Assembly (NCBI RefSeq): GCF_003612125.1
Contig: NZ_RAWI01000005.1
Location: forward strand, 1 to 64,000
Length of the DNA stretch: 64,000 nucleotides
Direction of reading: 5' to 3'
From: Corallococcus praedator
GTDB taxonomy: Bacteria; Myxococcota; Myxococcia; Myxococcales; Myxococcaceae
The notes beneath the pieces were generated by a model. The model did no database searches and was not told the DNA's origin. It saw nothing but the letters and a program-made list of their open reading frames with translations. Numbering within the stretch: position 1 is the first letter of the stretch; every line of letters begins with the position of its first letter. Positions 37,672 to 46,021 of this stretch are shown here, piece by piece. The position numbers and the translations under genes were made by a program.

Positions 37672-37893
37672 TCACCTCTTGGGACGCTTCTTGAAAACGG
37701 TTGTCGTTGTCTGCGGGCCGGATGGGGCGGCGGGCCCGTGCGTCCGGGCGCTGCGCGCCTCATCGACTTCCAGCGCACAGAGCGCCAGGAGGTGGACGAC
37801 GTCCTCCCAATCCCAGCCGCGCACCGCCTCGGGCGACTGGCCCGTCAGCTTCACCACCCCGTGCAACGCTCTCAGCTCGGGGTGGTCTCGGAG
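37672..37893 (-). CDS. Frameshift extension of the tail assembly chaperone (T part of GT)
   Basis: This frame encodes about 73 residues (LRDHPELRALHGVVKLTG to KKRPKR) and has no good start of its own. It is open through the upstream -1 slip site at 37893-37899, so it should be made as the end of a G-GT fusion of about 194 residues. GT chaperones bind the tape measure and recruit the tail tube subunit. It stops four bases before the tape-measure gene. Confidence 0.75.
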   Translation of the reverse strand, partial: LRDHPELRALHGVVKLTGQSPEAVRGWDWEDVVHLLALCALEVDEARSARTHGPAAPSGPQTTTTVFKKRPKR

Positions 37894-38255
37894 TTTCCCT
37901 TGGCGGTCTCCAGGGTCGGGCCCGCGAAGGCCTGGGTGAGCGCGCTCTGGATTTCCTCCAGCCAGGGCTCGTTCTTCACCTGGCCCGCGTCGTCCTCCGC
38001 GAAGACGCGTGTAGCGGTGCCCGGGTGGTAGAGGCAGGCCACAGCGATGCGAGCGATCATCATCATCCCCGCGGGCTCATCCACGGGCTGCCGGTCCGGT
38101 CCCAGCTCGCGGGCCGCCTTCGCAGCGGAGAGGACGTCGAGTTTCTCGCCCAGCGTGGGCCGGCAGAGGTCGTAATCGGCCCCGTCGAGCGTGACGCGCT
38201 GGTGGAGGGTGCGGCGGGAGCCCAAGGGCTTTCGGTGCATGGTGGGTGCGGTCAT
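37872..38255 (-). CDS. Tail assembly chaperone (G-like)
   Basis: The 127-residue product (MTAPTMHRKPLGSRRTLHQR, LGEKLDVLSAAKAA) sits between the major tail protein and the tape measure, the universal location of tail assembly chaperones. Near its 3' end it has the heptamer G GGA AAC in the zero frame, six codons before its stop. A fraction of ribosomes should slip to make the GT form. Confidence 0.78.
   Translation of the reverse strand: MTAPTMHRKPLGSRRTLHQRVTLDGADYDLCRPTLGEKLDVLSAAKAARELGPDRQPVDEPAGMMMIARIAVACLYHPGTATRVFAEDDAGQVKNEPWLEEIQSALTQAFAGPTLETAKGNSETTPS
37893..37899 (-). promoter_or_regulatory. Programmed -1 ribosomal frameshift site GGGAAAC
   Basis: The minus-strand heptamer reads G GGA AAC in the G frame and fits X-XXY-YYZ; lambda uses GGGAAAG at the same place. 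After slipping, reading continues into the 37672 frame without a stop. Confidence 0.78.
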
Positions 38256-38289
38256 GGTGGTGCCTCGGGTGTGAAGGAAAAAAGGCCGG

Positions 38290-38733
38290 CTACAACGCGA
38301 CGGGCGCGCCCTGGCCGGCGAGGGTGGCGGAGAAGGTGACGACGTCGGAGGCGCTGCGGCCCTCCTCGTAGGACGTCACCTTCACCGGGTAGCGGAAGCC
38401 CTGGGTGCCCACGGGCGCCATCTCGTCCTCCACGAGGGTGAAGAAGACGGTGGCATCGCTCTCGAAGGCGTCGCGCAGGACCTGCTGCGGCGAACTCCCC
38501 TTGAAGACGTGGCCGGACAGGGGGATGGAGAAGGACTTCCAGGTTCCCTTCGAGCGCTTCCATCCGTCGCTGCCGAAATAGTTGGCATCCACGGTGTCCT
38601 TGGCGCGGTTGATGGGCGCCTCCAGGACGCCATCCAGAGCGTCCGCCTCAACGGGCGCGGTGTCCGTGGCGCGGATATAGAGCTTGTCGAAGAAGGCCTC
38701 TCGGGGTTCGGGCATAGTGGTGGCTCCGGTCAT
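38290..38733 (-). CDS. Major tail (tube) protein
   Basis: The 147-residue protein (MPEPREAFFDKLYIR, DGWKRSKGTWKSFSIPLSGHVFKG, FRYPVKVTSYEEGRSASDVVTFSATLAG) has the beta-rich pattern of siphovirus tube subunits and the expected position just upstream of the chaperones. ATG 38733 overlaps the preceding stop by ATGA, which decides the start. Confidence 0.72.
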   Translation of the reverse strand: MTGATTMPEPREAFFDKLYIRATDTAPVEADALDGVLEAPINRAKDTVDANYFGSDGWKRSKGTWKSFSIPLSGHVFKGSSPQQVLRDAFESDATVFFTLVEDEMAPVGTQGFRYPVKVTSYEEGRSASDVVTFSATLAGQGAPVAL

Positions 38734-39131
38734 TGGGAGGGGAAGCGCTGCGCGAGGAAGTCCTTCAGGACGGCTGCCACACGGCGGCGAGCGCTGCCCC
38801 GGGCACGACGGAAGGACTTGCGGAGGAAGTGCGGCGGCGGATTGAAGAGCTGTGCGCCCCAGTGCCAACCCTCGTGAATGGGGCCTGCGGACGGGTGCGC
38901 GTAGCCTGCTGTCCACGTCGTAGAGAGGCGCGGGCTCAGGTTGTGGAGGGGGCCACTCAGGAAGGCGCTGCCGCGCAGGTGGCCCTCCTCCACCGGAACG
39001 AGGAAGAGGGAGTAGTCCAGGGCGAGGCGGGCGACGTCCCGACATGGCGCATCCAGCGCGCGCAGCACTTCAAGGGGCGAGCGTCGCAGGCGCTCCATCC
39101 TCAGGACGTCGGTTTTGACTCGGATGGGCAT
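38730..39131 (-). CDS. HK97 gp10-like head-tail / tail completion protein
   Basis: The 133-residue basic protein has VPVEEGHLRGSAF and AGPIHEGWHWGAQLF, the pattern of HK97 gp10-type proteins. It is coupled to the tail tube gene by ATGA. A copy of the phage motif lies 11 bases upstream of its start, immediately after the ParA cargo, so it begins a new transcription unit. Confidence 0.7.
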   Translation of the reverse strand: MPIRVKTDVLRMERLRRSPLEVLRALDAPCRDVARLALDYSLFLVPVEEGHLRGSAFLSGPLHNLSPRLSTTWTAGYAHPSAGPIHEGWHWGAQLFNPPPHFLRKSFRRARGSARRRVAAVLKDFLAQRFPSQ

Positions 39132-39142
39132 CTACCCCATTC

Positions 39143-39151
39143 AATGGGGGC
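39143..39151 (-). promoter_or_regulatory. Phage boundary motif GCCCCCATT, copy 2 (gp10-like)
   Basis: It lies 11 bases before the gp10-like ATG. CCCCATT/AATGGGG can fold back over the ribosome site. It marks the edge between GC-rich late genes and the AT-richer ParA cargo. Confidence 0.7.
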
Positions 39152-39361
39152 AGGGGTTGCGAGCGGCGACAAACTGGACGAGAATTTTTGCAAATATCCC
39201 CAGGCAAACGGCGCCACAATCAGCCATTTTCCAGCATGCACGAGATTAAGCACGAAGCCTGAAGTGCATGCATCTATCTCAACGAATCACCGCAAGGATT
39301 TTCCGACCCCACCACCAACTGCATCCCGAACTTCACACAAGCATCTCAAAGTGAGCCAAAC

Positions 39362-40447
39362 ATGAGCACAACGCCAGCAGCACCTCCGGTCAAAACCAAA
39401 GTCATCACGATCTTCAACAACAAGGGGGGCGTAGGAAAAACAATCACATCCTGGAATCTCGGGGAACAAATCGCACAAACCGGGAAAAGCGTTCTCCTTA
39501 TCGATTTCGACCCCCAGTGCAATCTCTCCATTGCTGTTCTTGGTGAAACGCGATTCTTCAGCCTCCTCCCGCAAAACACAACATCCTATGGATCATGCAT
39601 CAGATCCTATCTCCAGCACTTCCTCCAAAGCACAGGCAAGGAAGAGCTCTTCCTTCATAAAGGGGGAACACAGAGCGCCCCATCCCTACGCATCGTAGCG
39701 GGAGACTTCTGGCTAAACGTGTACGCCGAATCACTAACCGTAGGCAACGATCTCCTGTCCGGCACAGGCATCACAAGATTTGCCATCCTCAAGAGAATAA
39801 TCGAAAAGGCAAATCATGAGATGGGCAAACCATTCGACTTCGTCCTGCTCGATCTGCCACCATCGTTCAACTCACTCGTTCGCGCCGCGCTATATACGTC
39901 GGACTACTTTCTTGTCCCGTGCACCTCCGACAACTTCAGCGCCTACTGCATCGGCCTAATCGGACAAATGCTGCCCGCATTCATGGCCGACTGGAAGCAA
40001 GGAATGAATCGATTCAAAATCTCAAACCCTTCAATCACAGAATTCGATTCAATTGGTCAACCTAAATTTGCTGGCTGGGTATTTAACGGATTTGATACTC
40101 GCGCCGGGAACGTCGTAAGAGCCGACCAAGTGCACAAAGACAGGCTAACTCAGGCCATTCGCGATGACCTTGTCGCCAAACTAAACAACGCAGCCCCAAC
40201 ACTGGGATACAATCCAATCCCCAGCAACCTTCCTGGTGACTTCTGCGTTGGAACAACAGAAGACATGAACGTTCTTGTCCAAAACAGCATTTGGCAAAGC
40301 GTACCCGTCGGCCGCCTGGACAAGGTTCAGCAACTAATGGACCTGCAAAACAAACGGGGATGGGCACCACAGCAGCTCGATCAGATCAAGAAAATTCGAG
40401 GCGCCTACGACAAAATGGCAAAAAATGTGATAAAGGTCTGCATCTAA
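39362..40447 (+). CDS. Orphan ParA-like ATPase (cargo)
   Basis: The 361-residue protein has the deviant Walker A of ParA/MinD proteins (NNKGGVGKTITSWNLGEQ), LLIDFDPQCNLS (A') and FVLLDLPPSFNSLVRAAL (Walker B). No ParB or parS is near. It is on the plus strand inside minus-strand tail genes and is clearly AT-richer than they are, so it is an inserted accessory gene. A role in prophage partition is unlikely at this place; a moron or defence function is inferred only from context. Confidence 0.85.
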   Translation: MSTTPAAPPVKTKVITIFNNKGGVGKTITSWNLGEQIAQTGKSVLLIDFDPQCNLSIAVLGETRFFSLLPQNTTSYGSCIRSYLQHFLQSTGKEELFLHKGGTQSAPSLRIVAGDFWLNVYAESLTVGNDLLSGTGITRFAILKRIIEKANHEMGKPFDFVLLDLPPSFNSLVRAALYTSDYFLVPCTSDNFSAYCIGLIGQMLPAFMADWKQGMNRFKISNPSITEFDSIGQPKFAGWVFNGFDTRAGNVVRADQVHKDRLTQAIRDDLVAKLNNAAPTLGYNPIPSNLPGDFCVGTTEDMNVLVQNSIWQSVPVGRLDKVQQLMDLQNKRGWAPQQLDQIKKIRGAYDKMAKNVIKVCI

Positions 40448-40866
40448 AAGCGTCTCAGCACTCTCACCGACAAATGAATCACCCATCGGTGCCGACCTAA
40501 ATCATCCGCCCCTGAGTATTCGGGGGCGCCCTCCTCGGCACAGACGAATGCATTTGGAATCCCAAGTGACTTGCCGATGGATTCAACTAAACCATAAGCC
40601 AATTGCTGCCCTCCGTTAAAATCCTCACAAGCCGATCGAACCCGAATCAGGCAGTTTAGCGAGAGGCGAATCGCCCTAGACGCACCTATATAAAATTGTG
40701 TTCTATCGCCACCAATCACCATTAGCGCAACAGCCATATCTGGCACGTCGCCATCAGCCTCCGGCAAGGGGGCTGTGAAGAGATTCGCGTCTGGAGCTGG
40801 AGGTCGCATCAGGCCGAGCCCGGTCCCCTCCAGCAGCACCGCAAGCTCCGAAGCGATGTCCCGCAT
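40444..40866 (-). CDS. Tail terminator / minor capsid-like completion protein
   Basis: The 140-residue product begins MRDIASELAVLLEGTGLG and continues with a beta-alpha pattern typical of tail terminators. Its start overlaps the previous stop as TGATG. The 3' two-thirds are AT-rich like the adjoining ParA cargo, while the 5' third is GC-rich, so the composition break lies within the gene near 40740. The stop overlaps the convergent ParA gene by four bases. Confidence 0.6.
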   Translation of the reverse strand: MRDIASELAVLLEGTGLGLMRPPAPDANLFTAPLPEADGDVPDMAVALMVIGGDRTQFYIGASRAIRLSLNCLIRVRSACEDFNGGQQLAYGLVESIGKSLGIPNAFVCAEEGAPEYSGADDLGRHRWVIHLSVRVLRRF

Positions 40867-41189
40867 CAGAACCACACCTTCCTGAATCGCACGACTCCAG
40901 AACCGTCCACGCTCTCGTCCACCGCTACGGGCCGACGGGCACGGTTAAAGTCGGCCACGTCCTCGCCCGGCAACCAGACACGGTGCAGCAACGTGATGGC
41001 CGCGTCCGTGTAGACAACGTGCGCGGACAGGTGCTCGTTGCCGTTGGCGTCGCGGATGAGACGTCGGGACGGCTGCACGCGAGCACGCGCCGCCAGTTGG
41101 GGACCAAGGGACGGCTTGCCGTAGGCATCTCTCCCCGTCAGCACCGCATACGTAATCAGTTGCCGAAACGTGTCCGTGGGAGAGGCCAT
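40866..41189 (-). CDS. Phage head closure / head-tail joining protein
   Basis: The 107-residue protein (VQPSRRLIRDANGNEHLSAH, HRVWLPGEDVADFNRARRP) is in the head-tail connector position, flanked by TGATG-type couplings to both neighbours. Assignment rests on length and order, not on a motif. Confidence 0.55.
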   Translation of the reverse strand: MASPTDTFRQLITYAVLTGRDAYGKPSLGPQLAARARVQPSRRLIRDANGNEHLSAHVVYTDAAITLLHRVWLPGEDVADFNRARRPVAVDESVDGSGVVRFRKVWF

Positions 41190-41854
41190 CAGCTCACTCG
41201 ATGAATGACGTAGGGCGCGAGCAGCGCCTGCGCGGTACCGGGGATGGGACCCTTCCCTTCAGCCTTCGCCGCGAAGTAGCTCACGGACCAGTCACCGATG
41301 GACTCACTTGCCACCATCGAGTCCACGCCGCGCGAGCGGAACATCTGCACCGCAGTGAGGATGGTGGCCTCCTGTACGTCCTCCGGCAGCGTCACCACTC
41401 GCGAGGCATCCAGAGCGCGCTGCCCTGGTGTCACGAAGCCCCCGTCGTAGACGACGCGGATGCCAGCCTCTCCGCTCTCGCCCAGGAAGCTGTCCGCCAT
41501 CGCCACCACCTGCCCGCCCCAGCGCGCGGTCATCCGCCACACACCGCCCTTGCGGTACAGCATGCCGGCATCAGCAAGCTTCCCGTGACTCTCGTACTCC
41601 TCGGCTGGCACGAAGGCCCCGCCCTCCCAGACGCCCACAACCAGGACGACAGGAGGGCGCTCCAAGAGCAGCAACGGGCGCCCGTAGCCGGCCGGGTATT
41701 CCACGAGGCCCTGGCCATGCTCGAAGACTCGGCCGCAGTAGCCGGCCACGGCGCGGCTCGCCGCCGTGACGAGGGACTCTAGGCGCAGCGTTACCGCCAC
41801 GCCCAGGTCCTCCGCCACGGTGGCGGCAAGGCACAGGTCAGCAGGATTCGGCAT
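41189..41854 (-). CDS. Head-tail connector (HK97 gp6-like adaptor)
   Basis: The 221-residue protein has an N-terminal helical start, VAGYCGRVFEHGQGLVEYPAG and LLLLERPPVVLVVGVWEGG, resembling the gp6/gp15 adaptor family that docks under the portal. It lies between capsid and closure genes. Confidence 0.65.
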   Translation of the reverse strand: MPNPADLCLAATVAEDLGVAVTLRLESLVTAASRAVAGYCGRVFEHGQGLVEYPAGYGRPLLLLERPPVVLVVGVWEGGAFVPAEEYESHGKLADAGMLYRKGGVWRMTARWGGQVVAMADSFLGESGEAGIRVVYDGGFVTPGQRALDASRVVTLPEDVQEATILTAVQMFRSRGVDSMVASESIGDWSVSYFAAKAEGKGPIPGTAQALLAPYVIHRVS

Positions 41855-41858
41855 GGCC

Positions 41859-42293
41859 TCACACCGGCAGCGTCATGGCGCCGCCGAAGACAATGAAGGA
41901 GCACACATGGAGGCTGGGCGCCGTCCCACCCGTCAACGTCGTGGCTTCGAGCACGCGCACGAACTGCTTCGCCGCTCCGAGGTCCACGTCCTTCTCCGCA
42001 AAGGCATTAGCCGCCGCCAGTTGCACGGAGGCCGAACCAGACCCGGCCGGCACGTAGTCCGTCCAGGCGTCATCCTCTCCGTTGTCGCTGGAGTGCTGAA
42101 GCGTCACCTCGTAGCCCTGTGCCGTGGGGCTACCCGTCACCGCGCCCGTCGCGGCGACGAGGACGCAGCTCTCGCCCAGGACGAGCCGATCGTAGCCCGT
42201 CCCCTGGCGAGTCCCGGCAGGCGTCGCGGCAGGCGAGGAGCCCAGGCGAGCTGCGATGAAAGCGCCGATCTGGCTGATGTGCGGTGCGCTCAT
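41859..42293 (-). CDS. Phage structural protein, possible capsid decoration
   Basis: The 144-residue Ala/Thr/Gly-rich protein (LVAATGAVTGSPTAQGYEVTLQ, LHVCSFIVFGGAMTLPV) is probably beta-rich. GGAAGGA precedes its ATG. It follows the capsid gene directly, where decoration or head-fibre proteins often lie. No family recognised. Confidence 0.5.
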   Translation of the reverse strand: MSAPHISQIGAFIAARLGSSPAATPAGTRQGTGYDRLVLGESCVLVAATGAVTGSPTAQGYEVTLQHSSDNGEDDAWTDYVPAGSGSASVQLAAANAFAEKDVDLGAAKQFVRVLEATTLTGGTAPSLHVCSFIVFGGAMTLPV

Positions 42294-42324
42294 GATGTCC
42301 TTCCTTTCTGGGGCCCAGCCCCGG

Positions 42325-43548
42325 TCAGTTGCTGCCCCAGCTCAAGCCCGTCACCACCACGCCGCTCTGCCGGTGGCGCATGGCCAGGTCGTGCTTGGTG
42401 ATGGCGCGCAGCACCGTCTGGTCCGTGGAGATGCCGGACACCACCTGGCCGCCACGCGTGAAGGCGCCGTTGGGGAAGACGTCGATTTCCAGCGCCATGG
42501 ACTCGCCGATGAGCACCTCGGCCATGTCCACGAGGTACAGCTCCGAGCGGCTGTTGCCCGTGCCGAGCGTCTCCGGAATCTGGTTCGTGACGAAGAAGGG
42601 CACGTTGCGCAGCGTTCCGCGCTCCACCATCTCCTTCTCCAGCGAGTTGTAGCCCTCGCCACCAGGTCCCACCGCGTCCAGCAGCGCCGTCTCCGCGCCC
42701 GGAGCCATCAGCCACACGGGGTGCACCATGGGCACGTTGGCCTTCTTCAGCTTCCGCTTCGCCTTGTTCAGCTCCTTCTTCATCTCCAGCAGCGTCGGCG
42801 AGCCCGCCGTGGCCACCGTCTCCGCGTAGACGTGGGCCGTGTCCACCTGGTTGCGGATGCCGCGGGGCTCCAGTTGCGTGCCGCTACCCCGGAGGAAGGC
42901 CGCGTCCTCCCGCAGCGCCATGACGTTGAGCAAATCGTTACGGATGAACTCCTCGGCGTTGATGGAGGCGTTGCGGATGAGGTCGTTCGGCACCGCCGTC
43001 AGTGCCGTGAGCTTCTTCTCCGAGAGGCTCACCGAGTCTGTGCCCGGCTCCGACTCCTGGATGGTGCTCGTCTCCCCGCCGTAGAAGGCGGTGCCCGTGC
43101 TGGACTGCCGGTCGAAGGTGAGCGAGGCGCCAATGGGAATCACGCGCGCGCCGGCCTGCCGCACCACTGCCTTGTTGCGCAGCAGCTCGATGAACTCGGC
43201 GGCAAACTGGGGATGCACCGTCGAGCCTAGGCCGGAGTAGTTGCCCTGGGACAGCGACTTGCTCACCACCTCGTCGCCCCACCCCTTCAGCACGTCCACC
43301 ACGTTGCGCCCATCCATGCGCGCGACGGCTTTCGCCTTCACGAAGCGGATGAGGTTGAGGCCCGTGCCCTCCGTCATGTGCTTGCCGGTAATCGGCGCGC
43401 GGCGGGGCTCCTCGGGCGTGGCGTCGGCCGCCTTCGCGCTCAGCAGGGCTGCGTAGCTTTCGCGGTGGCCCTTGGACTGCTCCACCAGTTGCGCGGCCAC
43501 CAGCGGCCCCAGCGACTTCGCCATCTCCTGCATCTCTTCGGGGGTCAT
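42325..43548 (-). CDS. Major capsid protein, HK97 family
   Basis: The 407-residue protein has an N-terminal helical scaffold-like delta domain (EEMQEMAKSLGPLVAAQLVEQ), then the HK97 fold: RVIPIGASLTFDRQSSTGTAFYGGE, KKLTALTAVPNDLIRNASINAEEFIRNDL, LRGSGTQLEPRGI and LYLVDMAEVLIGESMALEI. The prohead protease presumably removes the N-terminal part. The start overlaps the protease stop (ATGA) and has GGAGA upstream. Confidence 0.88.
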   Translation of the reverse strand: MTPEEMQEMAKSLGPLVAAQLVEQSKGHRESYAALLSAKAADATPEEPRRAPITGKHMTEGTGLNLIRFVKAKAVARMDGRNVVDVLKGWGDEVVSKSLSQGNYSGLGSTVHPQFAAEFIELLRNKAVVRQAGARVIPIGASLTFDRQSSTGTAFYGGETSTIQESEPGTDSVSLSEKKLTALTAVPNDLIRNASINAEEFIRNDLLNVMALREDAAFLRGSGTQLEPRGIRNQVDTAHVYAETVATAGSPTLLEMKKELNKAKRKLKKANVPMVHPVWLMAPGAETALLDAVGPGGEGYNSLEKEMVERGTLRNVPFFVTNQIPETLGTGNSRSELYLVDMAEVLIGESMALEIDVFPNGAFTRGGQVVSGISTDQTVLRAITKHDLAMRHRQSGVVVTGLSWGSN

Positions 43549-44231
43549 GCGTTCTCCTGGAGGTGCTGCAACAGGGCCCGCGCCGTGTGCGCGGCGAGGG
43601 CTTGGGTGTCGGACTCGGACAGAGTGGGAGGCGCTGCGGGCGGCGCGGCCTTGCGCTTCTTCCGCGCCTTGCGGCCCACGGCCTTCACCACGGCGTCAGT
43701 GATGTCGCGGATGAGGGCGGCGCGCTCGTCGGAGTGCTTTTTCAGCCGCACCGCGCGCTGGTTGCCGGGAATCGTGACGACGGAGATCTCCAGCAGTTCC
43801 TGCTCGTCGCAGTCGAAGCCGCCGCGCTCGTTCTCGTGGTAGCGCAGCATCCGGTAGCGCACGCTCACCGCGTTGAGGATGCCCTTCTCCACCTTGCGCT
43901 CGACGCGCCGGGCGAACTCGTCGTCCTGGTCGAACTCGATATCCACCAGGAGGGCATCGCCCTGGACATAGGCGCGGCCCTTACCGATTGGCAGAATGTC
44001 CGTGCGACCCGCACCGAACAGCCCTCCGGAACCGTCGTCGTGCATGTAGAGGACGACGGGGTTCGCGGCATAGGAATCAAGCTGCCAACCCTGGACGGAC
44101 AGGCGGTCGTTGTAGCGGTCAAAATCGGCGTCGTTTGCCCGAAAGGTGAAGACCTTCGGGCCCCCATCATCGGGGGCAGGCGCGTGCTTCTTAGCGACGA
44201 GGCGGCGGGTCCTCTGAAGAGACTTAGGCAT
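43545..44231 (-). CDS. Prohead maturation protease (HK97 family, S78)
   Basis: The 228-residue protein shows DRYNDRLSVQGWQLDSYAANPVVLYMHD (catalytic His), GILNAVSVRYRML (catalytic Ser) and ELLEISVVTIPGNQRAVRL, all characteristic of HK97 gp4-type proteases. It processes the capsid before packaging. Its start is preceded by GAAGAGGTGA directly downstream of a phage motif copy. It is separated from portal by 3 kb of cargo, an unusual interruption of the portal-protease-capsid order. Confidence 0.88.
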   Translation of the reverse strand: MPKSLQRTRRLVAKKHAPAPDDGGPKVFTFRANDADFDRYNDRLSVQGWQLDSYAANPVVLYMHDDGSGGLFGAGRTDILPIGKGRAYVQGDALLVDIEFDQDDEFARRVERKVEKGILNAVSVRYRMLRYHENERGGFDCDEQELLEISVVTIPGNQRAVRLKKHSDERAALIRDITDAVVKAVGRKARKKRKAAPPAAPPTLSESDTQALAAHTARALLQHLQENA

Positions 44232-44241
44232 TCACCTCTTC

Positions 44242-44250
44242 AATGGGGGC
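44242..44250 (-). promoter_or_regulatory. Phage boundary motif GCCCCCATT, copy 3 (prohead protease)
   Basis: It lies 10 bases before the protease ATG with the ribosome site GAAGAGG between. The AT-richer cargo starts immediately on its far side. Confidence 0.72.
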
Positions 44251-44362
44251 ACTTCCCGCGAGCTGCTCAAACGAACTAGCGTCCCGGCCAGCAAGCGAGA
44301 TGAGCAGCCCTAACGATTCGTAGCAATCAGAGCATTCAAGCTCACAGAAGAGGACCAACTTC

Positions 44363-45538
44363 ATGGCCACGGGCACAACGATCCACGATCAGTTCATAGA
44401 GCTTATCTGCACAGAAGATCCGCAGGAGCGTGGCTACCAATTCGAGAAGTTCCTTCTCGCCCTGTTTACTTGGTCTGGCCTACACCCACGTGCTGGCTTC
44501 CGAAATATCGGCGAGCAAATAGACGGCAGCTTCACTCTAAACAACAACACATATCTCGTAGAGGCAAAGCTAAAGTCCAAGCCAGCCGACTTTGCAGACC
44601 TATCGGCCATAGCCACCAAGGTAGGGGGGAAAGCTGAGTGGACACGGGGCCTACTAATCAGCATCAGCGGATTCTCTGACAAAGGCCTGAGAACGTTCTC
44701 AAACGGCCGCCCAACGAATATCCTCTGCATGGACTTCAACGACATCGACGCCGTACTTGACGGAAATGTAGGACTCAAAGAACTCATCGAAAGAAAAGCG
44801 CGATGCGCCGCCGAATCAAACACCTCCTTTTCCCCAGCTAAGGAGCTATTTCCAGAGAGATTCAAAGACGAAAAATCCACCAAGCCCCGCCCGAAATCAC
44901 CGGGATTCAGACCAGCGGGGGATGCTCTTCAAGAAATCCTAGACCGAGACCCGCATAAGGAATTCCACATTTGGTGGGATCGTGTCACCGAACCAGAAGT
45001 TCACAACTTCACGTCCACACTCGATAGCGCATCCGAGCCACTCCTCCGAGAGTACATTTCAAACACCCCCCACCTTCTCATTGAGCATCTTCGCGGAGGG
45101 CACGGGCGCTACGTCATTCCGGGGGAGAAATTCATCAACTCACCACCAGTCGACTATCTAGTTGCCGAAAAATCCAGCATCGGGTTCGAATGGGAGATTG
45201 TCGAATTGGGCAGTCCGCTCGCCACGAGCATCGATCCTCAGGGATTCCCAACACAGCAGCTCGGCATCTCGTACGACCGAATCAAAAACTGGAGAGCATG
45301 GCTAAACGAGAATATCGACATTGCTCGTCGCCCAATCGCCCACGGCGGACTTGGGCTTTCCGATATTGAAATCGATACACCCGCACTAATCCTGTTGGGC
45401 CGCCGCGACGCGGCAGCCACCAGTGCAGCCCCTCGACTCAAGTCACTAATCCGAGAGTCCGTCAAAGTACACACATACGACTGGCTCATCGACAACCTAT
45501 TGAGCAAGGCAAGAGGCCTATCCCGGAGACACGACTAG
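44363..45538 (+). CDS. Two-domain nuclease: Mrr-like REase plus Shedu-like DUF4263 domain (candidate defence gene)
   Basis: The 391-residue protein has an N-terminal Mrr-like domain (RGYQFEKFLLALFTWSGLHP, IGEQIDGSFTLNN, YLVEAKLKSKPADF) with the D-x(n)-E-x-K nuclease core and TRGLLISISGFS. The C-terminal half, VDYLVAEKSSIGFEWEIVEL then QLGISYDRIKNWRAWLNEN, resembles the DUF4263 nuclease domain of the Shedu anti-phage system. It is AT-richer than the phage genes, opposite in strand, and inserted between portal and protease. A single-gene defence function is the best inference. Confidence 0.7.
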   Translation: MATGTTIHDQFIELICTEDPQERGYQFEKFLLALFTWSGLHPRAGFRNIGEQIDGSFTLNNNTYLVEAKLKSKPADFADLSAIATKVGGKAEWTRGLLISISGFSDKGLRTFSNGRPTNILCMDFNDIDAVLDGNVGLKELIERKARCAAESNTSFSPAKELFPERFKDEKSTKPRPKSPGFRPAGDALQEILDRDPHKEFHIWWDRVTEPEVHNFTSTLDSASEPLLREYISNTPHLLIEHLRGGHGRYVIPGEKFINSPPVDYLVAEKSSIGFEWEIVELGSPLATSIDPQGFPTQQLGISYDRIKNWRAWLNENIDIARRPIAHGGLGLSDIEIDTPALILLGRRDAAATSAAPRLKSLIRESVKVHTYDWLIDNLLSKARGLSRRHD

Positions 45539-45632
45539 CGCACACCAAATAAAAACCACATCAAGCCTCTACCCTGCCTCGCTTCCACTTCTTCGAGACA
45601 GCCATAAACAATACTAAACACCTACCTCCTCA

Positions 45633-45641
45633 ATAGGGACG
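45633..45641 (-). promoter_or_regulatory. Degenerate boundary motif (GTCCCTATT)
   Basis: On the minus strand GTCCCTATT is followed by GAGGAGG, resembling the nine perfect copies (GCCCCCATT then a purine-rich site). It separates the two cargo cassettes but has no intact gene after it. Confidence 0.4.
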
Positions 45642-45703
45642 AATTCCACACATGACAAACCAACATGAATCGGCAGCAACGCCCACGAATGACTGAAGCC
45701 AGT

Positions 45704-46021
45704 CTATCTTTCACGCTCTACACTGAGCCTCTTCGCGCGGCTTGACTCGAAATCTATCCAGCGATCAAAAAAGAGCATCCCAGCCACCCAAAGTGCCGCC
45801 ACGCCAACCGCTTCACCCCAAGGGAGGCCAGCGCGGCCACTTGAGGCTGACCATTGGAGATCGCAGAAAATGATGACAAAAGGCAGGAATCCAAAGAACC
45901 ATAAAATCCCAAGGTTCAGCGGCACCAGGACTCTCCAACCGTGCGACTCGTACCAGTCGAGGTTGCCGCCCAGCCATGTCCAGAACGCCCAGAGAGCGAA
46001 TATGAATGCTATCACATTCAT
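45704..46021 (-). CDS. Small membrane protein, partner of the EVE-nuclease gene
   Basis: The 105-residue protein has about three hydrophobic segments (NVIAFIFALWAFWTWLGG, VLVPLNLGILWFFGFLPFVIIF, AVGVAALWVAGMLFF) and a basic tail. It overlaps the upstream nuclease gene by ATGA, so both should be made together. Membrane partners are common in abortive defence pairs; the function here is unknown. Confidence 0.65.
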   Translation of the reverse strand: MNVIAFIFALWAFWTWLGGNLDWYESHGWRVLVPLNLGILWFFGFLPFVIIFCDLQWSASSGRAGLPWGEAVGVAALWVAGMLFFDRWIDFESSRAKRLSVERER

